This document shows, in pieces, positions 33,536-42,311 of a stretch of DNA of 64,000 nt (its first letter is position 1; each line of letters opens with the position of its first letter). Both the position numbers and the translations under genes were made by a program. The notes beneath the pieces were generated by a model. It saw nothing but the letters and a program-made list of their open reading frames with translations. It ran no database searches and had not been told where the DNA came from. The DNA lies in the NCBI GenBank assembly GCA_009773635.1, contig WSYC01000014.1:86735-150734 (forward strand), in the 5' to 3' direction. The stretch comes from Beijerinckiaceae bacterium. GTDB lineage: Bacteria; Pseudomonadota; Alphaproteobacteria; Rhizobiales; Beijerinckiaceae.

Positions 33536-34884
33536 CGCCCCCCTCCGGCCCTCAGATTGCCGTGTCGGCGGTGGAAACACCGGCATCCCGCACCTCCGGC
33601 CTCGACCGCCTGATCCATCGCCTGGCGTTGCTGATCACCGTTGTGATGCTCATGATCTCGCCGATGGCCCTCAACGCGATCGGCTGGAACTATGACGGCA
33701 CCGGCGGCTCCGGCCCGACGCGCTTTCATCCGGCGACCTACCTGACGGTGCTGCTGTTCCTGGTGATGCTGCTGCGCGACGGCAACCCGCTTGCCAGCCT
33801 GATCGGGGCATTCGGGCATGATCTCAGGATCACGCTGTTCCTCGTCATCTGGCTGATCGTCTTCGTACACGGCACGACGAACCAGCAACTGCCGGCGGCA
33901 AGCCTCATCGACACCTTCCTGCTGCCGATGCTGCTGCTGATCATGTTTGCGCGCCTCGAGCCCGCTACAAAGAACACAATGGCGCGGCTGATCCACTTCG
34001 CCTTCACGGTGAACGCCCTGCTCGGCCTCGGCGAGTTTCTCACCGGGCTGCGCCTCACGCCTTACGTCGCCGGCGGCGTTGCGATCACCGATGACTGGCG
34101 CTCGACCGCGCTGCTCGGCCACCCGCTCGGCAACGCCCTGCTGACCGGGTGCTACGCGACGATCCTGCTGCTCGGCGGTGGACAGCACCTCAAGGGCTGG
34201 GTCCGTCTGGCGATGATCGGCCTGCAGTTCGCGGCGATGGTGGCCTTCGGCGGCCGGGCATCGCTGGTGCTCCTGGTGCTGTTCGGTGCCATTGCGCTGG
34301 CGCGGGCGGGCTTTCTCTTCGTTGCCGGCAAGCGCCTCCTCCTCCGGCAGTTCATGCTGCTGGCGATCACGGTCCCGCTCCTGCTCGGTGCGATCGGTGG
34401 CCTCTACGAGTTCGGCTTTTTCGACAAGTTCATCCTGCGCTTTATCGAGGACAAGGGCAGCGCGGAAGCCCGCATCGTGATGTTCGAACTGTTCCGCGGC
34501 TTCACGCTGCCGGAACTGCTTTTCGGCCCGCCACAGGCGCAACTCGGTTATTTCGTGCAGGTCTACCGCCTTGAATTCGGCATCGAGAGCCTCTGGATCG
34601 CGTTCAGCCTCTATTACGGCATCCTGCCGGCGATCCTGTTCTTTACCGGGCTGTTGTTCTTCATTCTGGCACTGATGGACCGTTGCCTCGCGCGTGGCTG
34701 GGTGATCATCGCCTATTTCTTTGTCGTCAATTCCACGTTTCTGGGTATTGCCGGCAAAACGATCAGTTTCGCCAATCTTTGCCTTGTTCTCCTGTTGTTG
34801 CTGCCGAAGCGTGCGCCACGGCTTGCCGCTGCGTCCTCCGGGGCTTATCAGGCAGCGCTTCCGAAAGGCCAGGTTCCGTGCTGA
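33532..34884 (+). CDS. VpsF-like / O-antigen-ligase-like polysaccharide polymerase
   Basis: Integral membrane protein of 450 residues with about ten hydrophobic segments. A long central loop (about 165-205) contains GGVAITDDWRSTALLGHPLGN, a pattern seen in VpsF-type and Wzy/WaaL-type proteins, and MVAFGGRASLVLL follows. Such proteins join repeat units of exopolysaccharide at the periplasmic face. Overlaps of 4 bases (upstream) and 7 bases (downstream) place it in one operon with the copolymerase and the flippase, the expected trio. Confidence 0.82.
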   Translation: MTPPSGPQIAVSAVETPASRTSGLDRLIHRLALLITVVMLMISPMALNAIGWNYDGTGGSGPTRFHPATYLTVLLFLVMLLRDGNPLASLIGAFGHDLRITLFLVIWLIVFVHGTTNQQLPAASLIDTFLLPMLLLIMFARLEPATKNTMARLIHFAFTVNALLGLGEFLTGLRLTPYVAGGVAITDDWRSTALLGHPLGNALLTGCYATILLLGGGQHLKGWVRLAMIGLQFAAMVAFGGRASLVLLVLFGAIALARAGFLFVAGKRLLLRQFMLLAITVPLLLGAIGGLYEFGFFDKFILRFIEDKGSAEARIVMFELFRGFTLPELLFGPPQAQLGYFVQVYRLEFGIESLWIAFSLYYGILPAILFFTGLLFFILALMDRCLARGWVIIAYFFVVNSTFLGIAGKTISFANLCLVLLLLLPKRAPRLAAASSGAYQAALPKGQVPC

Positions 34885-36323
34885 TCCGACAGACCCTCGC
34901 CTATCTTCCTGCCCAGCTGCTCGGGCCGCTGATCCAGTTCGCCACCGCGATCGTGCTCACGCATTATCTCGGCGCGGCGGACTATGGCCTCACCATGCTG
35001 ATTTTCGCGAGCCAGGAGCTGGTGTTCCTCGTCTGCGTTTCCTGGTGGACGATCTACATGATGCGCTACGCCGGCACGATCACCGACGAGGCCCGTTCGG
35101 CACGTTATGCCGCAACCGAATCCAGCGTCATGGTCGGGACGGCAGGCCTGCAGGTTCTGGCGACGATCGGCGTCATCCTTGCAACCGAACCGGGGGTGTC
35201 CTCCGCCTTCTATTTCGGGGCCTGCGTTTTCACGCTCACGCGCAGCTACCTCAATTTCCTCGCCGAACGCGCCCGCAACCGCGCCGCCATTCTTGATTAT
35301 TCGCTGTTGCAGATCGTGGCCCCGCTTGGCGGCCTCGTGCTGACGCTGCTCGTCCTTTCCATTCTCGGCGCGCGGCCCGGCTGGGTTCTGCTGATGTTCG
35401 CGATCATGCAGGCGATCGTCGGCATCGCGGTCGCCTGGCGGCTCGGCCTCATCACCCGCCCCGGCGCAATCGATCGCGAGATCATCGCGGCGGCGCTCAG
35501 GTTCGGCATTCCCGTCGTGCTCTCCGGCGCGTTCGGCTGGCTGGCGAGCAACGGCATCCGCTTCGTGGTGCAGGGCATGCTGGGCTCGGTCGCCCTCGGG
35601 CTCGTCTCGGTGGGCTGGGGGATGGCGACGCGGCTTTCCGTCGTCGCAGCCATGGTGGTGACGGCGGCAGCCTATCCGCTCGCCGTGCGGGCGATGGCCG
35701 CCGGCGACAGAGAGGGCGCGCGCCGGCAGCTTTCCGACAATTCAGCGCTGCTGCTGGCGATCATCGCGCCAGCAACCTTCGGAGTCATCGCGATCAACGA
35801 GCCGTTGACGCAGCTTCTGATTGCGCCGGAATTTCAGGCAACGACCATCGCCATCCTGCCCTGGGCGCTGGTAGGCGCGGCGATCCGCAATCTGCGCATG
35901 CATGGCTGGGACCAGATGTATCTCCTGTTCGAGGCCCCGCGCCCGATGCTCGTGCTCGAGATCACCGAGGCGGCGATCACGATCGCCGGGGCTTTCATCG
36001 GCATTATGATCAACGGCGTTGTCGGCGCAGTCATCGGCACCACACTGGCGGCTGCACTGGTCGCGATCTGCGATTTCCTGTTCCTGAAAGCGCGGTTCGG
36101 GCTCAACGCCCCGCTCTGGCAGTTCCTGCGTATCCTGCTGGCCTCGGCCATCATGTATGGCGCGCTCGCCGCACTGCCGCATTTCGGTGCTCATATCCGC
36201 CCGCTCTGGTCGAGCGTCGCGGTCGCCATTGTATTCGGCGCGCTGGTCTATGTGCTGGCGGCGATGATCCTGTTCCCGGAATACATCCGCAAGGCGCTCG
36301 CCGTCATCCGCAAGCGCGCCTGA
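34878..36323 (+). CDS. Polysaccharide flippase (Wzx/MOP superfamily)
   Basis: Moves lipid-linked repeat units across the inner membrane. The 481-residue protein has 12 to 14 hydrophobic segments and the family opening LAYLPAQLLGPLIQFATAIV followed by HYLGAADYGLTMLIF. The start is GTG at 34878, overlapping the polymerase stop (GTGCTGA); no later start would keep the first membrane segment. It ends the plus-strand trio and is convergent with the GH10 gene 11 bases away. Confidence 0.88.
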   Translation: MLIRQTLAYLPAQLLGPLIQFATAIVLTHYLGAADYGLTMLIFASQELVFLVCVSWWTIYMMRYAGTITDEARSARYAATESSVMVGTAGLQVLATIGVILATEPGVSSAFYFGACVFTLTRSYLNFLAERARNRAAILDYSLLQIVAPLGGLVLTLLVLSILGARPGWVLLMFAIMQAIVGIAVAWRLGLITRPGAIDREIIAAALRFGIPVVLSGAFGWLASNGIRFVVQGMLGSVALGLVSVGWGMATRLSVVAAMVVTAAAYPLAVRAMAAGDREGARRQLSDNSALLLAIIAPATFGVIAINEPLTQLLIAPEFQATTIAILPWALVGAAIRNLRMHGWDQMYLLFEAPRPMLVLEITEAAITIAGAFIGIMINGVVGAVIGTTLAAALVAICDFLFLKARFGLNAPLWQFLRILLASAIMYGALAALPHFGAHIRPLWSSVAVAIVFGALVYVLAAMILFPEYIRKALAVIRKRA

Positions 36324-36334
36324 CAGAAAATGCT

Positions 36335-37459
36335 CTAACGCCCCGGTGCTGCAAGGAAGGCCTGCCGCATCGCCGTTGCCATCGGCTTGGCGTGCATGGC
36401 GTCATCGAAGGGGAGAGGGCGCGCCTCAAAGTCCCGCTTGCGTCGCCGTGCAACCTCAGGCTCGCGATACCAGGTATACTTGTCCGCAAGGTGCCAGGTG
36501 ATCACGGCCTCGACCGCCGGATTTTTCAACACCGGCGCAAGGAAACGCGTCGTCCACTGCGCGACCATCTCGTCGCGTTTGGTGATCTCGCGCGGGAAGT
36601 CCTCATCGTCGATATCGAATTCCGTGAGGTAGATTTTCAGCTTTCGCGCCGCGATATCATCGAGAAAGCGCAGGAACGGCTCGATATCGAACGCCACCTG
36701 CGGCTTGATATGCGCCTGCAGGCCGATGGCATCGAGCTTCACGCCCTTGTCGAGCAACCGGTCGATGAGCGGGATCATCCGGGTGCGGACAGCGATTCCG
36801 AGCCGGTCATTCTGCTCGCAGAAGGCCTCATTGAGCACGAGTTTCGCAGTCGTGTCGATCCGCGCGACACGGGCAAAGGCGCGCTCGATGAAGGCTTCGC
36901 CCATCGCGTCAAACCATGGCCCGCGCCGGAATCCGCCCGCCGCGCCGTGATCGGGCCAGAAGGGTTCGTTGACGACATCCCATGAGTGCATTTCACCGGC
37001 GTAACGCGTCGCGACCGTCTCGAGGTGATCCTCGAAGATGCGCTCGATCTCGATCGAGGATTTTCCCTTAAGCCACGGCGGCGGGCTATAATTCCAGACA
37101 AGCGTATGCCCGCGGAAGTGCATGCCATTCTCGCGGGCAAAGCGCAGCAACGCATCGGCCTCGGCAAAATCGTAACTCCCTTCGCGCGGGCGGAGGAAAT
37201 CGAATTTCATCGCCTTGTCGGTGACCATGAGCCGTGACTGGTGCGCGTGCAGGCTGGCGTAGGCGGGATCGCGGATCACCTCCCAGGCAGAAGATGCCCC
37301 GAAGAGAAGCCCCTTCTGCTGCGCGGCAGCCCAGAGCGGCAGCGCCGCCGGCTGCGCGGATGCGGGAAGCGCCGCAAGGCCCCCAAGGCCGGCAAGAACG
37401 GCACGGCGGCTTGGCATGTCGGAGAGGGCGTTCCGGACGGAAAAACGGTGGTTTGGCAT
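36335..37459 (-). CDS. GH10 endo-beta-1,4-glycanase (xylanase family), Tat-exported
   Basis: Retaining endoglycanase, 374 residues, with a single GH10 barrel and no carbohydrate-binding module. The N-terminus holds a Tat signal (PSRRAVLAGLGGLAALPASA). The acid/base glutamate is E165 in WDVVNEPF and the nucleophile E280 in IYLTEFDI. HTLVWNYSPPPWL and LQAHIKP are also typical, and WHLADKYTW closes the site. It lies inside an exopolysaccharide locus between flippase and WecG-type transferase genes. A role in trimming or releasing the cell's own polymer is more likely than plant biomass attack (inference). A second ATG at 37417 directly before the Tat motif could be the true start. Confidence 0.88.
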   Translation of the reverse strand: MPNHRFSVRNALSDMPSRRAVLAGLGGLAALPASAQPAALPLWAAAQQKGLLFGASSAWEVIRDPAYASLHAHQSRLMVTDKAMKFDFLRPREGSYDFAEADALLRFARENGMHFRGHTLVWNYSPPPWLKGKSSIEIERIFEDHLETVATRYAGEMHSWDVVNEPFWPDHGAAGGFRRGPWFDAMGEAFIERAFARVARIDTTAKLVLNEAFCEQNDRLGIAVRTRMIPLIDRLLDKGVKLDAIGLQAHIKPQVAFDIEPFLRFLDDIAARKLKIYLTEFDIDDEDFPREITKRDEMVAQWTTRFLAPVLKNPAVEAVITWHLADKYTWYREPEVARRRKRDFEARPLPFDDAMHAKPMATAMRQAFLAAPGR

Positions 37460-37562
37460 CAGGTTCCATCCGATCGCTAAAATTGTCCGGACTTCGCTAA
37501 CCGGCTATCAACCGTAATATCTCAAAACTTCTGTAGTTTTCGTATCTTACTCATTTTCTGGC

Positions 37563-37608
37563 TTGGATTAAACCCGCCGGAAACCAACTTCAGCTAGGCC
37601 TAATCCAA
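37563..37608. promoter_or_regulatory. Inverted repeat in the AT-rich gap between GH10 and WecG-type genes
   Basis: TTGGATTA (37563-37570) and TAATCCAA (37601-37608) are perfect inverted copies 30 bases apart. The surrounding 176-base gap (37460-37635) is clearly AT-richer than its flanks and must hold divergent promoters. It could be an operator pair or the borders of a regulatory loop; nothing more can be said. Confidence 0.3.
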
Positions 37609-37635
37609 CGCATGGAAAAGACCAAGGGCTGATCG

Positions 37636-38412
37636 ATGAAGATCCCGGACTATCCCGATCTCGCGACCATTGACGGGCAGGCGATCACCATTCCGACGCT
37701 GGACGCCGGTGTTGCAGCAGCGATTTCCCTCGCCAAAGCCGGGAAAGGCTTCCGCTTCTTCACGCTCAACCTCGATCACATCGTCAAGCTGCGGCATGAT
37801 CCCGCCTTCCGCAAGGCCTATGCCGGTGCGGAACTCGTGAGCGCCGACGGCGCGCCGGTGGCTGTCCTCGCGCGGCGTCAGGCCCCGGGTATCACCCGGA
37901 CGACGGGCGCCGATCTCGTCCGACCGCTCTGCCGGAAAGCCGCCGAAGCCGGCATTCCCGTCGCGTTTTTCGGCTCCTCCCCTGAAACGCTCGAGTGCAG
38001 TGCCGCCAGGCTGGAGGCGGAATTCCCCGGCCTCAGGATCGTCCATCGCGAAGCTCCACCGTATGGGTTCGACCCGACATCGGCAGCTGCGACAGAGGCC
38101 GTGAAGCGCCTCGCGAAGAGCGGCGCCCGCATTGTTTTCGTTGCGCTTGGCGCGCCGAAACAGGAATTTTTCGCAGCCCACGCTGCCGCTCACGCCCCGG
38201 ACCTCGGCATGCTCTGCATCGGTGCAGCACTGGATTTCGTCGCGGGCACACAGACCCGTGCCCCCACCCTGTTCCAGAACAGCGGCCTTGAATGGCTCTG
38301 GCGGCTTGGCACCAATCCGGGCCGGCTCGCCAAGCGCTATGCCCTCTGCGCGGGAGTTCTCGTTTCCCTGCTCGTCAAAGGCCCGATCGACACCGGAAGG
38401 CAGAACGCATGA
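37636..38412 (+). CDS. WecG/TagA/CpsF-family glycosyltransferase (GT26)
   Basis: Adds the second sugar to a lipid-linked precursor in related systems. Of 258 residues, the family marks are FFTLNLDHIVKLRHDPAFR, ADGAPVAVLARR, the FFGSSPETL stretch and VALGAPKQEFF followed by GAALDFVAGTQTRAP. AAGGG lies upstream of the ATG. The stop overlaps the next glycosyltransferase start (ATGA). Confidence 0.9.
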   Translation: MKIPDYPDLATIDGQAITIPTLDAGVAAAISLAKAGKGFRFFTLNLDHIVKLRHDPAFRKAYAGAELVSADGAPVAVLARRQAPGITRTTGADLVRPLCRKAAEAGIPVAFFGSSPETLECSAARLEAEFPGLRIVHREAPPYGFDPTSAAATEAVKRLAKSGARIVFVALGAPKQEFFAAHAAAHAPDLGMLCIGAALDFVAGTQTRAPTLFQNSGLEWLWRLGTNPGRLAKRYALCAGVLVSLLVKGPIDTGRQNA

Positions 38413-39707
38413 CGCGCAACGGCGTGAACGCCCGACCGCTTCTGGTGGTTTTTGCGACCCTTGATCCACGCGGCAACAAGATCGGCGGCATCGAGACGCA
38501 TATCCGTCATATCCTTCGCAATCACCCGGCGGAGACGGATCTTTTGCTGGTCGGCATCGACGAATTCGGCGATCTCCCGCTGGGGCAGCCACAGGCCGTG
38601 GACTTCGCCGGGCGCGCGATCACCTTCTTGCCGGTGGCGTATGTGCCGGCGGATGAAGCCCGCGTTTCCGCCTCGCGCCTGATGCGCTCGACCACGCTGC
38701 GCTTTGTCGCCGGCGGGTTGCGACACCTGCTGGCACTGCGGCGCCTCGTCGCGGGGCGCGCTGTCAGCGCCGATTTGCCGCGGGTCGAATTCTCGATTCT
38801 TCCCGCCTTGCTGCGCGTTCCCTTCGTGTTGACGGTTCACGCCGATCTCGCGAAAGCCAGCGTGACGGATTCGCTTCTCAAGCGCTATGGCGCGGCAAAG
38901 CGCTGGAGCGAAGCGCTGGCCTTTGCCACCGCGCGCCATGTCTTCACGGTCAACGAGGGTATTCAGGCCGCGCTGGTCGCGGCGCATCCGGGGCTGGCGG
39001 GTAAATCCGGCGTGTTGCCGGTGCCGGTTGATACCGGGATTTTCACACCCGCACCCTTCCCGGCAACCGATACGTTCCGCCTCGTCTATGCCGGCCGCTT
39101 CGACGAGGTGAAGGACCCGGCCCTGATGTTCGAGACCGTGGCGGCGCTGGCCCGGAAACTCGACAACCGGGTCGAATTCCACGTTATCGGCTCGGCGAGC
39201 CCGGACGCCTTTCCGGAGTTTGCCGCAATCCGTCACCTGACGACATTGCATGGCCCGCGCGACGCCGAAGGGGTTGCCGCTCGCATCCGCGCGGCACATT
39301 GCGGCATCATGACCTCGCACACCGAAGGGCTGCCCTGCTTCCTGCTGGAAACCCTGGCTTCCGGCCGGGCCTTCACCGCCGTGCGCCTGCCGACGTTCGA
39401 GGCGCATGTCGTGCCCGGCGTCACCGGCCAGCTGGTTGAACGCGGTACCAGCCGCGCCGAAACCGCCACACGGCTCGCGGATTCCTTGGCACGCGTGTGG
39501 CTGGATATCCGGGCTGGCGTTCTCAAGCCTGAAGTCATCGCGGCCACGATTTCCGGCCTCTCGGTAACCGCGATTTTTGCCCGCCTGTTCGAGGTGCATG
39601 CGGCAATCCGCAGGGGCCCGAAATCGGCTGCACCCGCCGCACCGGAGGTCGCACGATCACGCGACCCGGCTTCGCTGAAATCCGCCCCGCTCACGCCTCG
39701 CGGATAA
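38409..39707 (+). CDS. Glycosyltransferase family 4
   Basis: Retaining GT-B sugar transferase for exopolysaccharide assembly, 432 residues. The N-domain has KIGGIETHIRHIL (acceptor side). The C-domain has LVYAGRFDEVKDPALMFE and TSHTEGLPCFLLETLASGRAF, which contains the E-x7-E-type donor motif. The start overlaps the WecG-type stop. Its 3' end overlaps the convergent GT4 gene by 17 bases. Confidence 0.88.
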   Translation: MTRNGVNARPLLVVFATLDPRGNKIGGIETHIRHILRNHPAETDLLLVGIDEFGDLPLGQPQAVDFAGRAITFLPVAYVPADEARVSASRLMRSTTLRFVAGGLRHLLALRRLVAGRAVSADLPRVEFSILPALLRVPFVLTVHADLAKASVTDSLLKRYGAAKRWSEALAFATARHVFTVNEGIQAALVAAHPGLAGKSGVLPVPVDTGIFTPAPFPATDTFRLVYAGRFDEVKDPALMFETVAALARKLDNRVEFHVIGSASPDAFPEFAAIRHLTTLHGPRDAEGVAARIRAAHCGIMTSHTEGLPCFLLETLASGRAFTAVRLPTFEAHVVPGVTGQLVERGTSRAETATRLADSLARVWLDIRAGVLKPEVIAATISGLSVTAIFARLFEVHAAIRRGPKSAAPAAPEVARSRDPASLKSAPLTPRG

Positions 39708-40770
39708 CCTCTTCCGTCAGCGCCAGATAGGCTTCCGTCGCCTTGTCCACGGCGAAGAGCTTGGCCTGGGCGATGCGCGGCGCGGGATCACCGGGGTTCG
39801 CCAGCACGGCATCCAGCGCACGGGCCAGCGCTTCATCATCACCAATACCGACGATGGTACCATAGCGCCCGTGTTCGAGGATTTCGCAGGGGCCATCGGT
39901 TGCGGTCGTCACAACCGGAAGACCATGCTCCAACGCCTCAGCCACCACGTTGCCGAAGCTCTCGCGGCGCGAGGTCAGTGCCAACACCCGCGCCCGCCGG
40001 TAGGCGATGGACGGATCGGATTGATAGCCGCAGAAGGTGACGCGATCCGCGATGCCAAGGCTCGCCGCCAGCGCTTCCATCTCGCCGCGCAATGCCCCGT
40101 CGCCGACGATTTCCAGCCGGGCACCCGGGAAAGTCACGCGGCTGAAGCCGCGCAGCAGGGTCGGGATATCCTTGTCCGCATGCATGCGCCCGACATAGAG
40201 CACGATCGGTCCGCGCGCGGCGAGATCAGCGGCCGTGACCGCCGAGGCATCCTTTGGCGTATAGACAGGGTTGTAGATGCGGACCACGCGCCGCGCGCTC
40301 GCATGATGCTGCTCGATGAGCGCCGTCCTGAGCCCGTCGGATACCGCCACGGCCCGCCCGCACAGCCGGGTCAGCACCGGCGCGAGATGGTTGCCGAGCC
40401 GCGACAGGAACTGGGGTTCCGAGGCGAAAAATCCGTGAAACGAGAGCACCGCACGCCGATGCCGGAACACCATCAACGCCGCGAGCATATGTTTGAGATT
40501 GGAGACGCCGATGCCGGAGAGCGTGACATCCGGTTTCTCGCGCCGCAGAAGCGACGCCAGCCCGAGCACAGCCCGGAAATGCCCTGATGGCAGCGTGACC
40601 ACCCGGACGCGCGCATCCAGAAAGTCCATATTCTCCGGCGAATGAAAATCGACGGCGAAAGTCACGTCATGGCCACGGCGCGCGAATTCAGACGCGAGCA
40701 ACGCCCAGACGCGTTCGGCCCCGCCTCCGGCAAGCGCGTGCATGTAAAACAGATATTTACGAGCGTGCAT
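39691..40770 (-). CDS. Glycosyltransferase family 4
   Basis: A second GT4 enzyme, 359 residues, on the other strand. It has HALAGGGAERVWALLA at the N-terminus and a C-domain with VLYVGRMHADKDIPTLLRGF and LTSRRESFGNVVAEALEHGLPVV, the donor-binding segment. The ATG at 40770 gives the usual beginning; the reading can be extended to a TTG at 40827 but nothing supports this. It is divergent from the GINT1-like gene with a gap of about 90 bases. The sugar specificity is unknown. Confidence 0.87.
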   Translation of the reverse strand: MHARKYLFYMHALAGGGAERVWALLASEFARRGHDVTFAVDFHSPENMDFLDARVRVVTLPSGHFRAVLGLASLLRREKPDVTLSGIGVSNLKHMLAALMVFRHRRAVLSFHGFFASEPQFLSRLGNHLAPVLTRLCGRAVAVSDGLRTALIEQHHASARRVVRIYNPVYTPKDASAVTAADLAARGPIVLYVGRMHADKDIPTLLRGFSRVTFPGARLEIVGDGALRGEMEALAASLGIADRVTFCGYQSDPSIAYRRARVLALTSRRESFGNVVAEALEHGLPVVTTATDGPCEILEHGRYGTIVGIGDDEALARALDAVLANPGDPAPRIAQAKLFAVDKATEAYLALTEEVIREA

Positions 40771-40862
40771 TAGGATGATCAGCCAATAAGAACGGGTGGG
40801 GACACGACCTTCCTGCCACGAAATCAAGAATAATCGGTTGCCGGAAAGGTCATGGGGCTGAA

Positions 40863-42308
40863 ATGCAGATTGTCATCAGCCTTGATCGTGCCGATGCTAG
40901 GTGCTGGCTGCTTCGTCTCGCGGATCACATGCGCGAGGCCGGACACACCGTTTCCTTCCGGCTTGGCCGCATCGAAGGCGAGCAGAAATCCGATATCGGC
41001 ATGCTTCTGGCGCTGGAAACCCGGATTTTCGGCAGCACATGTTCGTCATTCTCCCGCATCCCGCACGATGACCTTCCGATCGAGGTGCCCGGCACCCGCC
41101 CCGATCTGACACTCGATATATCCGGCGGCATGCCAGCGGACCTCTCGCTGTATCTCGATGGGCGCAGGGGCATCAGCCATCTCGGCGCGACACTGGTTGG
41201 CGAGCACGTCCCCTTTGTCGAGCTGCGCGATCAGGCTGGCCATGCTGTTGCTTCGGGTCTCCCGGCCATCGAGGCCCCGGATGTCGCCTCGCGCGCGCTC
41301 GATCAGTTCCTGAGCCGGCTGGTGACGCTCGTCCTGATGGCGATCGATGGCAGGCAACGCACGCCCGCCAATCTTCTCCATCTCGATCGTGAAGCCGCGC
41401 CGGGAAGCCCTGCGACATTCCTCGCGCGCTCGACGCTTGGCAAGCTGGCCCGAAAGCTCTTCGCATCAAGGCTTCGCGCCGACCATTGGCGTGTCGGCAT
41501 CAAGCGTTCCACCGGCCCGCTGGACTATACGAGCGACACCGTGATTTCCGGCTATGCCTGGCTGCCGGACGACGGCGCTCGCTATTACGCCGACCCCGTG
41601 CTCTGGACCGAAGCCGGGAGAACCTACCTCTTTGTCGAGGAATTTCCCTATGCCACCGGGCGCGGCATCATCGCCTATACCGAGCTGGACGATGACGGTC
41701 GGCCGCTTTTCACGCCGCGTCCGATCATCGAACGCCAGACGCATCTTTCCTACCCGATGATCTTCCGCCATGATGGCGCGCTCTACATGATCCCCGAGAA
41801 TTCGGCGGAAGACCACGTGCCGCTCTATCGTGCTGCGCGCTTCCCGGATGTCTGGGACTATCTCGGCCCGCTGCTGCCGGACGTGGGGCTGCACGATGCC
41901 ACGCTCTTCGAACACGCGGGCGCGTGGTGGCTTTTCGGCAATCAGGCGCTGCATGGCGGATCGAGCTGGGATTGCCTGATGATCTTCCGGGCGGAATCAC
42001 CGCTCGACCCGTTCGAGCCGCACGCCGCCAACCCTGTGCTGGTCGATGCCCGCGCCACGCGGCCGGGCGGGCCAATCCTGAAAATGGGCGAAAAGCTCAT
42101 CCGCCCCGTGCAGAATTGCCTTGGCGGTTACGGTCGCTTCCTGCGCTTTATCGAGATCACGGAGCTGAGCCCCCAGACCTATGCCCAGCACGAATGCGGA
42201 CGGCTGGCCGCGCCGGTCTCCGGCGCGATCCGGGGCGTTCATACCTACGCGCGCGACGACCGTTTCGAAGCCATCGATGTCCTGACATCGCGCCGCTTCA
42301 TCGGCTGA
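40863..42308 (+). CDS. Protein with GINT1-type N-terminal beta-propeller, probable glycan-modifying enzyme
   Basis: 481 residues, no signal peptide, no membrane segment. The C-terminal 300 residues (from about SGYAWLPDDGARYYADPVLW) resemble the propeller-like domain found at the N-terminus of plant glucosamine inositolphosphorylceramide transferase and in many bacterial polysaccharide loci. Repeated blades of the type YLFVEEFPYATGRG, YMIPENSAEDHV and WLFGNQALHG are seen. The first 170 residues are distinct and may be a Rossmann-like domain. The family is often listed as formyl- or glycosyltransferase-associated, but a reaction is not established. It closes the exopolysaccharide locus. Confidence 0.7.
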   Translation: MQIVISLDRADARCWLLRLADHMREAGHTVSFRLGRIEGEQKSDIGMLLALETRIFGSTCSSFSRIPHDDLPIEVPGTRPDLTLDISGGMPADLSLYLDGRRGISHLGATLVGEHVPFVELRDQAGHAVASGLPAIEAPDVASRALDQFLSRLVTLVLMAIDGRQRTPANLLHLDREAAPGSPATFLARSTLGKLARKLFASRLRADHWRVGIKRSTGPLDYTSDTVISGYAWLPDDGARYYADPVLWTEAGRTYLFVEEFPYATGRGIIAYTELDDDGRPLFTPRPIIERQTHLSYPMIFRHDGALYMIPENSAEDHVPLYRAARFPDVWDYLGPLLPDVGLHDATLFEHAGAWWLFGNQALHGGSSWDCLMIFRAESPLDPFEPHAANPVLVDARATRPGGPILKMGEKLIRPVQNCLGGYGRFLRFIEITELSPQTYAQHECGRLAAPVSGAIRGVHTYARDDRFEAIDVLTSRRFIG

Positions 42309-42311
42309 ACC

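Noticed and set aside
36335..37459. Plant cell wall degradation locus
   Set aside because: There is a single GH10 without binding module, beta-xylosidase or xylose-use genes, and it is surrounded by polysaccharide assembly genes.
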